From contig CAXORL010000002.1 of NCBI GenBank assembly GCA_964211495.1, positions 1 to 64,000 of the forward strand: a stretch of DNA of 64,000 nt. Direction: 5' to 3'. Position numbers and translations under genes: made by a program. The notes beneath the pieces were generated by a model. It worked only from the letters and a program-made list of their open reading frames with translations. It ran no database searches and was not told the origin of the DNA. The DNA is from Faucicola osloensis_B (GTDB lineage Bacteria; Pseudomonadota; Gammaproteobacteria; Pseudomonadales; Moraxellaceae). Below are positions 44,515 to 52,442 of the stretch, in pieces. Within the stretch, counting starts at the first letter, position 1. Each line of letters begins with the position of its first letter.

Positions 44515-45948
44515 TTAGGCTTGCTGCAGTGCCTTCACCAGTCGACCATGAATGCCTTCAAAGCCGCCATTTGACATCACAATCACCGCATCGTCATCGC
44601 CAATGTGCGCTGCAATATGCTCAATAATCGCATCGGTCGATGTCATCACTTGTTGGTTGGCAGTATTGCCAATCGCATCGATGACTGACCAATCTAGATT
44701 GGCAGGTTGATACCAAATGACTTGGTCGGCGATACTCGCTGACGGCGCAAGCAAACCTTGATGGGTACCGAGTTTCATGGTATTTGAACGCGGTTCAATC
44801 ACCGCCCAAATTTTACGGTTTGGGTTATCCGCAAAACGTTTTTTGGCACCATCAAGCGTGGTTTCAATGGCGGTTGGGTGGTGGGCAAAGTCGTCATAAA
44901 CTTCTATCTGTTTGCCGTTGTTATCGATTGTACCGACCAGCTCCATACGGCGTTTGATACCCGCAAAATTGGATAAGGCTTCACAGGCTTGTGCAACTGA
45001 TACGCCAACATTGTAGGCTGCCGCAATTGCCACTAAACCATTATTGACGCTATGTAGCCCGCTCATCTGCCAATTGACTTGTCCTTTGTGACCATCAAAC
45101 ATAACTTCATATTGGCTTCCGTCTTGTTTCACTAGCTTGGCTTGCCAATCCGCGTGGGGATTAGTGCTAGCAAGCGCTGTCCGCCAAATCGGTGTCCAGC
45201 AGCCTTTTTTAAGGGTTTCTTCCAAGCTTTCGGTATTTGCTGGCATGATGATTTTGCCATTTGACGGTATCATGCGTACCATGTGATGAAACTGGGTTTG
45301 GATGGCGGCAAGGTTTGGGAAGATATCGGCGTGGTCGTATTCAAGGTTGTTTAAAATGGCGGTGGTTGGGCGATAGTGGACAAACTTAGAGCGTTTATCA
45401 AAAAAAGCACTGTCATATTCATCCGCTTCGATGACAAAGTAACCTTCATGATTCACAGTTTTATCACTACCCAAATAACTACTGTGAGCAAACGCTTTTT
45501 TTAGGCGTTCATCTTGGGTATCAACAAGTGGCACGCCACCAATCAAAAAGCCGGCATCAATACCTGAATAATGTAAAATCCACGCTAGCATCGTGGTAGT
45601 GGTGGTTTTGCCATGCGTGCCTGCAACGGCTAATACATGACGGTATTGCAATACCTGCTCTGCCAAAAACTGCGGCCCTGAGGTATAAGGAATACGCTCA
45701 TTGAGCATATATTCAACCGCTTCGATGCCGCGCTTCATGGCATTGCCGACAATCACCAAATCAGGTGCAGGTTGTAAATGACTGGCGGCGTACCCTTGCA
45801 TAATCTCAACACCCGCATTTTCAAGCTGGGTGGACATTGGTGGATAGACATTGGCGTCCGAGCCTGTCACGGTATGTCCAAGGTCACGCGCAAGCAGCGC
45901 CAACGAGCCCATGAAGGTACCACAAATACCAAGAATATGAATGTGCAT
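44515..45948 (-). CDS. mpl: UDP-N-acetylmuramate:tripeptide ligase Mpl
   Basis: Recycles cell-wall tripeptide by ligating it to UDP-MurNAc. The 477-residue Mur-ligase-fold protein has MHIHILGICGTFMGSLALLARDLGH at the N-terminus, the ATP-binding loop AGTHGKTTTTTMLAW, EADEYDSAFFDKRSKFVHY (a segment that separates Mpl from MurC) and the C-terminal domain with DDFAHHPTAIE and EPRSNTMK. The length fits Mpl. It precedes the orphan ParA gene; convergence or coupling beyond that is not evident. Confidence 0.95.
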   Translation of the reverse strand: MHIHILGICGTFMGSLALLARDLGHTVTGSDANVYPPMSTQLENAGVEIMQGYAASHLQPAPDLVIVGNAMKRGIEAVEYMLNERIPYTSGPQFLAEQVLQYRHVLAVAGTHGKTTTTTMLAWILHYSGIDAGFLIGGVPLVDTQDERLKKAFAHSSYLGSDKTVNHEGYFVIEADEYDSAFFDKRSKFVHYRPTTAILNNLEYDHADIFPNLAAIQTQFHHMVRMIPSNGKIIMPANTESLEETLKKGCWTPIWRTALASTNPHADWQAKLVKQDGSQYEVMFDGHKGQVNWQMSGLHSVNNGLVAIAAAYNVGVSVAQACEALSNFAGIKRRMELVGTIDNNGKQIEVYDDFAHHPTAIETTLDGAKKRFADNPNRKIWAVIEPRSNTMKLGTHQGLLAPSASIADQVIWYQPANLDWSVIDAIGNTANQQVMTSTDAIIEHIAAHIGDDDAVIVMSNGGFEGIHGRLVKALQQA

Positions 45949-46183
45949 AAGTTTGCCTTAGGTCAAATACGCATTAGCAGCTAACCAAAGCCACTAAACC
46001 TTGCTAAAAATTAACAATTTTAAAGGACAAATCATGCTTTGTCAGCTATTAAATCCAGTTGCAGGTTAACTTGCTAGCAAACACCCATGTCTAGTTTTTG
46101 GCAACCCACCGTGCCAAACAAAGAGGTACAGAAAAATAGTTTTACAAATTACTATGACAGTGCTAAGTTACTATAAATTCACC

Positions 46184-46207
46184 AAAATAGTGTTTTTGCA
46201 CTATTTT
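46184..46207. promoter_or_regulatory. Inverted repeat in the gdhA leader
   Basis: AAAATAGTG (46184-46192) and CACTATTTT (46199-46207) form a 9-bp perfect inverted repeat with loop TTTTTG, 27 bases before the gdhA ATG. It could be an operator or a leader hairpin followed by a short T run. Confidence 0.5.
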
Positions 46208-46234
46208 TGTGAAGTTAAAGCATTGAGGAGTGGT

Positions 46235-47569
46235 ATGAAAAGCAGTGAGTTATTAAGCATTTTAAAGCAATGTCATAGCAATGAGCCAGAGTTTATCCAA
46301 GCGGTCGAAGAATTCTGGGAAGATATCGCAGCGGTTTATGACCAATCCACTGTTTATCAACATCTTAATCTATTTGACCGCTTAACCAACCCTGACCGTG
46401 TTATTCAATTTCGTATCAACTGGGAAGATGACCAAGGCAATGTTCAAGTCAACCGCGGTTGGCGTGTGCAATTTAACAATGCATTAGGCCCTTACAAAGG
46501 CGGTATCCGTTTTCATCCCAGTGTGAATCTTTCGGTACTAAAATTTTTAGGGTTTGAACAAATCTTTAAAAACGCATTGACCGGTCTGCCTATGGGTGGG
46601 GGTAAAGGCGGTTCAGACTTTGACCCAAAAGGTAAATCAGACGCCGAAATCCGTCGATTTTGCTATGCCTTTATGCGCGAATTAGCGCCTTATATTGGTG
46701 CGGATATAGACGTACCTGCGGGTGATATCGGTGTCGGTGGCCGTGAAATTAATTATATGTTCGCCATGTATAAGACGCTTAATCGTGAGTTTACGGGGGT
46801 ATTAACCGGTAAGACGGTGGGACAAGGTGGTAGCTTGATTCGTACCGAGGCAACGGGGTTTGGTCTGGTTTATTTTTTACAAAATATGCTAGAAGCCCAT
46901 CATGATGGCTTGATGGCTAAGACTGCTCTAATCTCAGGTGCGGGCAATGTATCGCTACATGCGGCACAAAAATGTATTGAGCTTGGCGCACAGGTAGTGA
47001 CATTATCAGACTCAAAAGGCACCTTATATCTCAAGCATGGCTTTACCTTAGAGCAAATTGAAGCGCTCAAAACTTATAAAGCGCAAGATAAACGTTTAAA
47101 AGACTTCGTCGGCACCAGTAATGACGCAGAATGGATTGACGGTAGCCGCCCATGGCATATCAAAGCCGATATTGCCTTACCTTGCGCCACCCAAAACGAA
47201 ATCAACGGGCACGATGCGCAAAATCTGGTCAATCATGGCGTTAAATACGTGGCAGAAGGTGCCAACATGCCCAGTGATGCCGATGCCATCGCCATTTTCC
47301 AAAGTAATGGCGTAATCTATGCGCCGGGAAAAGCCTCGAATGCCGGTGGGGTCGCGGTATCAGGTCTTGAGATGTCACAAAACTCGGTACGTCAATACGC
47401 AACCTTTGCGGTGCTTGATGAGCAATTAAAAACCATCATGAAAAATATCCATGATGATTGTTTTAACCATGGCAAACAAGCGGATGGGCGCATTGATTAT
47501 AAAAAAGGCGCCAATCTAGCAGGTTTTAACAAGATTGCTAAAGCCATGGTGAATTACGGCATTCTATAA
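46235..47569 (+). CDS. gdhA: NADP-type glutamate dehydrogenase
   Basis: Makes glutamate from 2-oxoglutarate and ammonia. The 444-residue protein is the small hexameric type. Typical segments are RVIQFRINWEDDQGNVQVNRGWRVQFN, GPYKGGIRFHPSVN, the catalytic-lysine region GLPMGGGKGGSDFDPKGKS and the dinucleotide motif SGAGNVSLHAA. The ATG at 46235 has a strong ribosome-binding site (GAGGAG), while the frame is open upstream without conservation. NADP rather than NAD use is inferred from the family. The 286-base gap to mpl contains the inverted repeat at 46184. Confidence 0.96.
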   Translation: MKSSELLSILKQCHSNEPEFIQAVEEFWEDIAAVYDQSTVYQHLNLFDRLTNPDRVIQFRINWEDDQGNVQVNRGWRVQFNNALGPYKGGIRFHPSVNLSVLKFLGFEQIFKNALTGLPMGGGKGGSDFDPKGKSDAEIRRFCYAFMRELAPYIGADIDVPAGDIGVGGREINYMFAMYKTLNREFTGVLTGKTVGQGGSLIRTEATGFGLVYFLQNMLEAHHDGLMAKTALISGAGNVSLHAAQKCIELGAQVVTLSDSKGTLYLKHGFTLEQIEALKTYKAQDKRLKDFVGTSNDAEWIDGSRPWHIKADIALPCATQNEINGHDAQNLVNHGVKYVAEGANMPSDADAIAIFQSNGVIYAPGKASNAGGVAVSGLEMSQNSVRQYATFAVLDEQLKTIMKNIHDDCFNHGKQADGRIDYKKGANLAGFNKIAKAMVNYGIL

Positions 47570-47610
47570 TAATAAAAAACCTCTCATTAACTTTAATCAA
47601 TAAAAAGCTC

Positions 47611-47632
47611 CGTCATTGTGATGGCGTTTTTT
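47611..47632. terminator. Bidirectional terminator gdhA / YheT-like gene
   Basis: CGTCAT (47611-47616) pairs with ATGGCG (47621-47626) with one G-T pair and loop TGTG, and is followed by six Ts. It lies between convergent genes. Confidence 0.65.
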
Positions 47633-47648
47633 ATTGAAGCCATAGCAA

Positions 47649-48632
47649 TCAGTCAGCACAAGCCTGAAAAAATTTAAAGGTGGTGCTAGGCAGCCAATTC
47701 ACATTGAGTTTTTTATTTTGTAATTGTACAAAGCCCACGTGTCCACCATGCTGGCTATACAGTAAACGCACACAAGGTGACACATCGGCTTGGGTGGCAA
47801 GAATGCCCAAAAATGGGTCGTCTTTGGCAGTGATAATCAGCGTGGGTTTAGTGATGTTTTTGAGTACAGGTAGGGCAGACGCTTGGATGTAATAATTCGC
47901 CCCTGTACCAAAACCATGGCGCGGCGCGGTATATAATTCGTCAAACTCATCAATCATTTTGATATTTTTTAATGCGTTGATTAGTGCTGGTTCATCCACC
48001 TTTTTTAAGGCTTTTTGCAATAAAGGATTGAGCAAATAAGGCGTATACACCCGTTTGGCGACAAAACGATGCATGGCTTTTGCCGAAGTCGTCAAATCGA
48101 CGGGCGCAGAAATCACCACCGCTGCTTCACAGGCAGCTGCATCGCCTTCTTCACCCATATAACGCGCCAGCATATTGGCGCCGAGCGACACGCCACTGGC
48201 TACAATTCGGCTATAACCATACTGGGTTTTTAGCAGGTTAAACATATGCACCGCTTCGGCAGTATCACCCGCGTTATAGTCCAATTCTGAGGTATTATCC
48301 ACCCCGCCGCAGCCGCGAAAATGGACGATAACCGCATCATACCCCAATCGGTGCGCTTGGTGGACAAAGGCAATGGCATAATGGCTGTCGCTACTGCCTT
48401 CAAGCCCATGAAACATCACCGCCAATGGCTTATCAAGGTTTGGCTGATTATCGGTATTGGCAAATACAAAGTCATAAGCCACTTGGGTAGTGCCGGTACG
48501 GTCAGGGTGAAGGTGTCGCTGATAGTTAGGTTTTGGCAGTTTAATAAACTTGGGTAAAATGGTTTGAACGTGGGGGTTGGCTAAGAAAAACGGGGTGCGA
48601 AATGGCGTTAGGGGTAGTTGGTGAATGTTCAT
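47649..48632 (-). CDS. Alpha/beta hydrolase, YheT family
   Basis: Predicted hydrolase of 327 residues. N-terminal PFFLANPHVQTILPKFIK is the signature of the YheT/EMB8 group. The oxyanion segment is MFHGLEGSSDSHY and the nucleophile elbow is ASGVSLGANMLARYMGE. DDPFLG and the C-terminal QHGGHVGFV carry the Asp and His of the triad. The substrate is not known for most members; acyl or polyester hydrolysis has been proposed for relatives. It is convergent with gdhA. Confidence 0.9.
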   Translation of the reverse strand: MNIHQLPLTPFRTPFFLANPHVQTILPKFIKLPKPNYQRHLHPDRTGTTQVAYDFVFANTDNQPNLDKPLAVMFHGLEGSSDSHYAIAFVHQAHRLGYDAVIVHFRGCGGVDNTSELDYNAGDTAEAVHMFNLLKTQYGYSRIVASGVSLGANMLARYMGEEGDAAACEAAVVISAPVDLTTSAKAMHRFVAKRVYTPYLLNPLLQKALKKVDEPALINALKNIKMIDEFDELYTAPRHGFGTGANYYIQASALPVLKNITKPTLIITAKDDPFLGILATQADVSPCVRLLYSQHGGHVGFVQLQNKKLNVNWLPSTTFKFFQACAD

Positions 48633-48793
48633 AATATACCTAGTGATTGTTATGATTTTTGACTATTTTACGGCTTTTTGACAGTTTTTTCATGGCGACT
48701 TGTGAGCTAAGTTTGGGGTGTTATGTAGGTTTTTTAAGAACAATTTTGCTAGGCTATCACTTTTACGCTGCTGCTGTGGTTATTCGCTTTTGG

Positions 48794-49390
48794 TTATTCA
48801 CTGGCTTTCACAGTCCCGTAAAAGCCGATTTTCTCGCTGAGTGCTTGAACCGACTTTTGCGCAGCCTCTACGGTCAAAATGACATTTTTACCATAATCAA
48901 CCTTCAAAATCGTGGCATTAAAGCCGTCTAATGTATGTCTGACAAAGGACTCATTGGCAAAATCGGTTTCAATCATTATCACGCTTAACGGCACAAACGC
49001 GTGCAAATTCATATTATCAACTACGGCTTGCGCGCTGCTACTATAGGCACGTGTCAGCCCACCTGCACCAAGTTTGATACCGCCAAAGTAACGCACCACA
49101 ATGACCACGCAGTTACCAATCCCTTTGTGTTGTAACACGTTTAAAATCGGCTTGCCTGCCGTACCACTGGGCTCACCATCATCATCAAAGCCGGCTGAGG
49201 TAGTGTTGTGTGGGTCGCCAATAATATAGCCATAGCAGACATGGCGCGCATCGGGATACTGGTTGCGTAACTGTTCCACGTGAAACATTAATTGCTCGCG
49301 GCTATCAATGGCAAAGCCAAACCCCAAAAATTGGCTTTTTTTAATCTCAAGTGTGGCAGTACTTGGGGCGCTAAGCGTGTAATAGGTCAT
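48794..49390 (-). CDS. YigZ/IMPACT family protein
   Basis: A 198-residue protein of the YigZ (UPF0029/IMPACT) family, of uncertain function and possibly RNA-related. KKSQFLGFGFAIDSRE, ARHVCYGYIIGD, FDDDGEPSGTAGKPIL and VIVVRYFGGIKLGAGGLTRAYSSSA are the hallmark segments of the N-terminal domain; a smaller C-terminal domain follows. A parS-like one-mismatch site (49273-49286) is read as FHVEQ in the variable loop between the first two motifs. It is divergent from rsuA. Confidence 0.92.
   Translation of the reverse strand: MTYYTLSAPSTATLEIKKSQFLGFGFAIDSREQLMFHVEQLRNQYPDARHVCYGYIIGDPHNTTSAGFDDDGEPSGTAGKPILNVLQHKGIGNCVVIVVRYFGGIKLGAGGLTRAYSSSAQAVVDNMNLHAFVPLSVIMIETDFANESFVRHTLDGFNATILKVDYGKNVILTVEAAQKSVQALSEKIGFYGTVKASE
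49273..49286. promoter_or_regulatory. parS-like site 10
   Basis: GTTCCACGTGAAAC, one mismatch, with the 16-mer context TGTTCCACGTGAAACA as in recF, inside the YigZ gene. Confidence 0.6.
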
Positions 49391-49439
49391 GGCTAATCTA
49401 TGTTACAATAAACAAAACAAGCACTAGGATAACAAAAAA

Positions 49440-50144
49440 ATGCGTTTAGACAAATTTTTAAGCAAAGCCACCGAGCTATCGCGTAAAGACTGCAAAAAAA
49501 TCTTGCACGCAGGCGAAGTCACTGTCAATGGCGAGGTGGTCAAAGATTCAAGCCTACATATTGATGAAGTGGATGACGATATCGAATGGGCGGGCGAGCC
49601 ATTATCGGTCGCGATGGGCAATCGCTACTTACTGTTATATAAGCCAGAAGGCTTTGAATGCACCCTAAAGCCAAAAGAGTGGCCGATTGTCACAGACTTG
49701 ATTGATGTACCCCAGTTAGGTAGTTTGCGGATTGCGGGGCGACTCGATGTCGACACCACCGGTGCGCTGCTGCTTAGCGATGATGGTGGCTTTTTGCACC
49801 GCGTCACCAGCCCCAAACATCATGTGGCAAAGGTGTATGAGTTGACCCTTGCCGACCCAATGACTGAAGCACAACAGGCATTTGCTATCAAAGAATTGGC
49901 AAAAGGCATCATGCTTGAAGACGAGTATGATAAAACCAAACCCGCTGAGTTAAGTTTTTCTGATGCTACCCATGCCAAGTTGGTACTCACGGAAGGCAAA
50001 TACCACCAAGTCAAACGCATGATGGGCTACTTTGGCAATAAAGTCATTGAGCTACACCGTGCAAGCATCGGTAACATTACCTTAGCAGGATTAGAAAAAG
50101 GCGAAAGCCGATTTTTGACCGCTGAAGAAATTGACCAGTTTTAA
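49440..50144 (+). CDS. rsuA: 16S rRNA pseudouridine synthase, RsuA family
   Basis: Isomerises uridine to pseudouridine in 16S rRNA (U516 in E. coli). The 234-residue protein starts with an S4 RNA-binding domain (MRLDKFLSKATELSRKDCKK to about residue 55). The catalytic domain follows with YKPEGFECT, GRLDVDTTGALLLSDDG (catalytic Asp in RLDVDTTG) and EGKYHQVKRMMGYFGNKV. The small size fits RsuA rather than RluB/E/F. Its last codons overlap the stop of the convergent DUF2939 gene by four bases. The start ATG follows AGGATAAC. Confidence 0.92.
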   Translation: MRLDKFLSKATELSRKDCKKILHAGEVTVNGEVVKDSSLHIDEVDDDIEWAGEPLSVAMGNRYLLLYKPEGFECTLKPKEWPIVTDLIDVPQLGSLRIAGRLDVDTTGALLLSDDGGFLHRVTSPKHHVAKVYELTLADPMTEAQQAFAIKELAKGIMLEDEYDKTKPAELSFSDATHAKLVLTEGKYHQVKRMMGYFGNKVIELHRASIGNITLAGLEKGESRFLTAEEIDQF

Positions 50145-50800
50145 GCATTTAGCGGCAGCGTCACACCCACGATTTTCCAGTGAATAAGCTCTTGGCGCTG
50201 CAAGTGGAGCGTTAAGGGATAGCCACGCAGCTGTCCGGTGACTTCAAAACAGTTAAAACCACAATAGTGTGTGGTCGGTCGGGTTTGTGACGTTGCTGTG
50301 GTGGCATTAGGATTAGGCGATTGCAGTTGTTGTTTAATTTTTTGATTCAGCTCAGCTGAATTGCGCGCTAAAATCAAATCTTTGATATCAATCTTATCCA
50401 TCGCTACCGCCACCAACCCTCCTAGCAGTTTGACATTTGTTTTAAGCAGCTCGGTGGTCGCTTGTCCTGTCAACGCATACTGTACGCCCTCTGGCGTGAC
50501 GGTATTATCCACGGCTTGATTGACCATTTTATTCACTAAGTCATCAGGGCTTAGCGCGATATTAAGCATCTGCAAAATTGGGGATTTTGCCACATGATTG
50601 GCTTTTTCCACCAATACAGGGCTTAGCTGCGATTTGACACTTTGCTGCAATTGCGTAAATTCAATCGCTGCACTGATAGTGTCTGCTTGTTGTGCATCAT
50701 AGGCTTTTTTCAGTTGGTACACTGCCCAATAAGGGGAAGCAAATACCCAAGCGATGACAATCAGTGCGAGGATGATTAGCAAAGAGAATATTTTTTTCAT
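50141..50800 (-). CDS. DUF2939 family membrane-anchored protein
   Basis: A 219-residue protein of unknown function. The N-terminal helix (about 4-24, FSLLIILALIVIAWVFASPYW) is a signal anchor. It is followed by YQLKKAYDAQQADTISAAIEFTQLQQSVKSQL, which matches the DUF2939 pattern. The rest is probably periplasmic, with a beta-rich C-terminus (YCGFNCFEVTGQLRGYPLTLHLQRQ in two strands with a C..NC pair). It is convergent with, and overlaps, rsuA; dnaJ starts divergently downstream. Confidence 0.85.
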   Translation of the reverse strand: MKKIFSLLIILALIVIAWVFASPYWAVYQLKKAYDAQQADTISAAIEFTQLQQSVKSQLSPVLVEKANHVAKSPILQMLNIALSPDDLVNKMVNQAVDNTVTPEGVQYALTGQATTELLKTNVKLLGGLVAVAMDKIDIKDLILARNSAELNQKIKQQLQSPNPNATTATSQTRPTTHYCGFNCFEVTGQLRGYPLTLHLQRQELIHWKIVGVTLPLNA

Positions 50801-51053
50801 AAATCACTATCAGGGTTAGAGTTTGCTAATTAGTTTAAAACAACGGGCTAGGCTGTTGCGTATTTTTCTTGCAAAAAAAGCAAAATATTTTTGCGCTGAT
50901 TGCCGATTATTTGCTTGATTATTTAACAAAAATCGCCACTATATTGCATATTTTTAAATTTTAGTCTTTCAAAGGTTTGGCAGCTGTTAAACGTTGCTAC
51001 GGGTCGAACCCACTCTTCCGTACTGTCAAAACTATGCTGCCAAAGGAGTTACT

Positions 51054-52220
51054 ATGTCAAAACGCGATTTTTATGAAGTATTAGGGGTAGATAAAACCGC
51101 TAATGAACAAGAAATCAAAAAAGCCTACCGCAAACTTGCGATGAAATATCATCCAGACCGTAACCCTGATGACCCTGCCGCCGAAGAAAAATTCAAAGAA
51201 GCCTCAATGGCGTACGAAGTGCTTAGTGATGACAGCAAACGTTCAGCGTATGACCGTATGGGGCATGCCGCGTTTGAAAATGGCATGGGCGGCGGCGGTT
51301 TTGGCGGTGGAAACTTCCAAGACATTTTTGGCGATATTTTTGGCGGCATGGGCGGCGGTCGTGGTGGCAGCGCGGGCGGCTTCCAAGACATTTTTGGCGA
51401 CATTTTTGGGGGTCGTACAGGGGGTGGACGTAGCAGACGCGGCTCAGATTTACGCTATATGCTTGATTTGACACTTGAAGAAGCGGTGCAAGGGACAAAA
51501 AAAGAAATTACCTTTACCGCACCTGCCCCTTGTGAAACTTGTGATGGTAAGGGCGCCAAAGACAGCAGCGATATCGTCACCTGTGCAACTTGTGGTGGTG
51601 CGGGTGTGGTACGTATGCAGCAAGGATTTTTTGCTGTGCAACAAACCTGCCCCAACTGTGGCGGCTCAGGTAAACAAATCAAAAATCCTTGCAATGACTG
51701 TCATGGCTCGGGTGTTAAAGAAAAATCACGCACCCTTGAAGTCACTATTCCTGCTGGTATCGACAATGGCGATCGGGTACGTTTAACGGGCGAAGGTGAA
51801 GCGATTACAGGCGGTGAAAGCGGTGACTTGTATGTTGAAATCCGTGTGGCACAGCACCCTATTTTTACCCGTGAAGGCGCTGACTTATATATGGATGTGC
51901 CAATCAGCTTTGCGGATGCAGCCTTAGGCCGTGAGGTGGAAGTACCAACGCTTGAAGGACGTATCAATTTACGCATTCCCGAAGGCACCCAAAGCCACAA
52001 AGTATTCCGTATCAAAGGCAAAGGCGTTACCCCCGTGCGCACGACGATGAAAGGCGACTTGTTATGCCGTGTGGTGGTAGAGACACCGACCAACCTTAAC
52101 AACGAACAAAAAGAGCTACTTCGTCAGCTACAATCATCCATGGGTGACCATCAACAATCACCACAGAAAAAATCTTTCTTTGATAAACTCAAAGAAGATG
52201 TCAAAGATTTGTTTGACTAG
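51054..52220 (+). CDS. dnaJ: Chaperone protein DnaJ
   Basis: Hsp40 co-chaperone of DnaK. The 388-residue protein has the J domain with HPD (33-35), a Gly/Phe-rich region (about 74-125) and four zinc-binding CxxC pairs (Cys160/163, 177/180, 199/202, 213/216). The C-terminal substrate-binding domains follow. The G/F region carries a near-duplicate of FQDIFGDIFGG at residues 88-98 and 110-120. The ATG at 51054 follows AAGGAGTT; an open frame upstream to 50994 is not conserved. It is 49 kb from dnaK-grpE. I cannot confidently place a heat-shock promoter. Confidence 0.97.
   Translation: MSKRDFYEVLGVDKTANEQEIKKAYRKLAMKYHPDRNPDDPAAEEKFKEASMAYEVLSDDSKRSAYDRMGHAAFENGMGGGGFGGGNFQDIFGDIFGGMGGGRGGSAGGFQDIFGDIFGGRTGGGRSRRGSDLRYMLDLTLEEAVQGTKKEITFTAPAPCETCDGKGAKDSSDIVTCATCGGAGVVRMQQGFFAVQQTCPNCGGSGKQIKNPCNDCHGSGVKEKSRTLEVTIPAGIDNGDRVRLTGEGEAITGGESGDLYVEIRVAQHPIFTREGADLYMDVPISFADAALGREVEVPTLEGRINLRIPEGTQSHKVFRIKGKGVTPVRTTMKGDLLCRVVVETPTNLNNEQKELLRQLQSSMGDHQQSPQKKSFFDKLKEDVKDLFD
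51314..51413 (+). repeat. 66-bp period duplication in the dnaJ G/F region
   Basis: The run starting CTTCCAAGACATTTTTGGCG at 51314 recurs at 51380 (66-base period, 22 residues), giving two copies of FQDIFGDIFGG separated by a Gly-rich stretch. Confidence 0.85.
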
Positions 52221-52249
52221 GTTTTATTGGTTTATATTGTTTTATAGAA

Positions 52250-52263
52250 GTTTCACGTGAAAC
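52250..52263. promoter_or_regulatory. parS-like site 11
   Basis: GTTTCACGTGAAAC, perfect 14-bp core. It is the only perfect copy in intergenic DNA, between the dnaJ stop and the dnaJ terminator. Confidence 0.85.
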
Positions 52264-52267
52264 ATCG

Positions 52268-52298
52268 AACCCTTGTAATGATTGCAAGGGTTTTTTTT
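52268..52298 (+). terminator. dnaJ terminator
   Basis: AACCCTTG (52268-52275) pairs with CAAGGGTT (52285-52292) and is followed by a run of Ts. Confidence 0.85.
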
Positions 52299-52362
52299 GG
52301 CATAAGTCAGTATTGGGTTAAGCTAGGATTCAGTGAGACAAGCTGTTATGATTTGAACTTAA

Positions 52363-52427
52363 AAAGTTATGCAAGAAAATCAGGCTAGAAAATCAGATTA
52401 GAAAGTTAGACTAGGTAATTGGGCTAG
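52363..52427. repeat. Five tandem 13-bp units upstream of dapB
   Basis: Units at 52363, 52376, 52389, 52402 and 52415 read AAAGTTATGCAAG, AAAATCAGGCTAG, AAAATCAGATTAG, AAAGTTAGACTAG and GTAATTGGGCTAG. The outer copies are more divergent. The array ends 15 bases before the dapB ATG, just upstream of its AAGGATAAG ribosome-binding site. Confidence 0.85.
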
Positions 52428-52442
52428 ATAAAGGATAAGCAA

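Noticed and set aside
48659..48931. Plus-strand small open frame between YheT-like and YigZ genes
   Set aside because: More than half overlaps the conserved end of the YigZ gene and the translation looks random.
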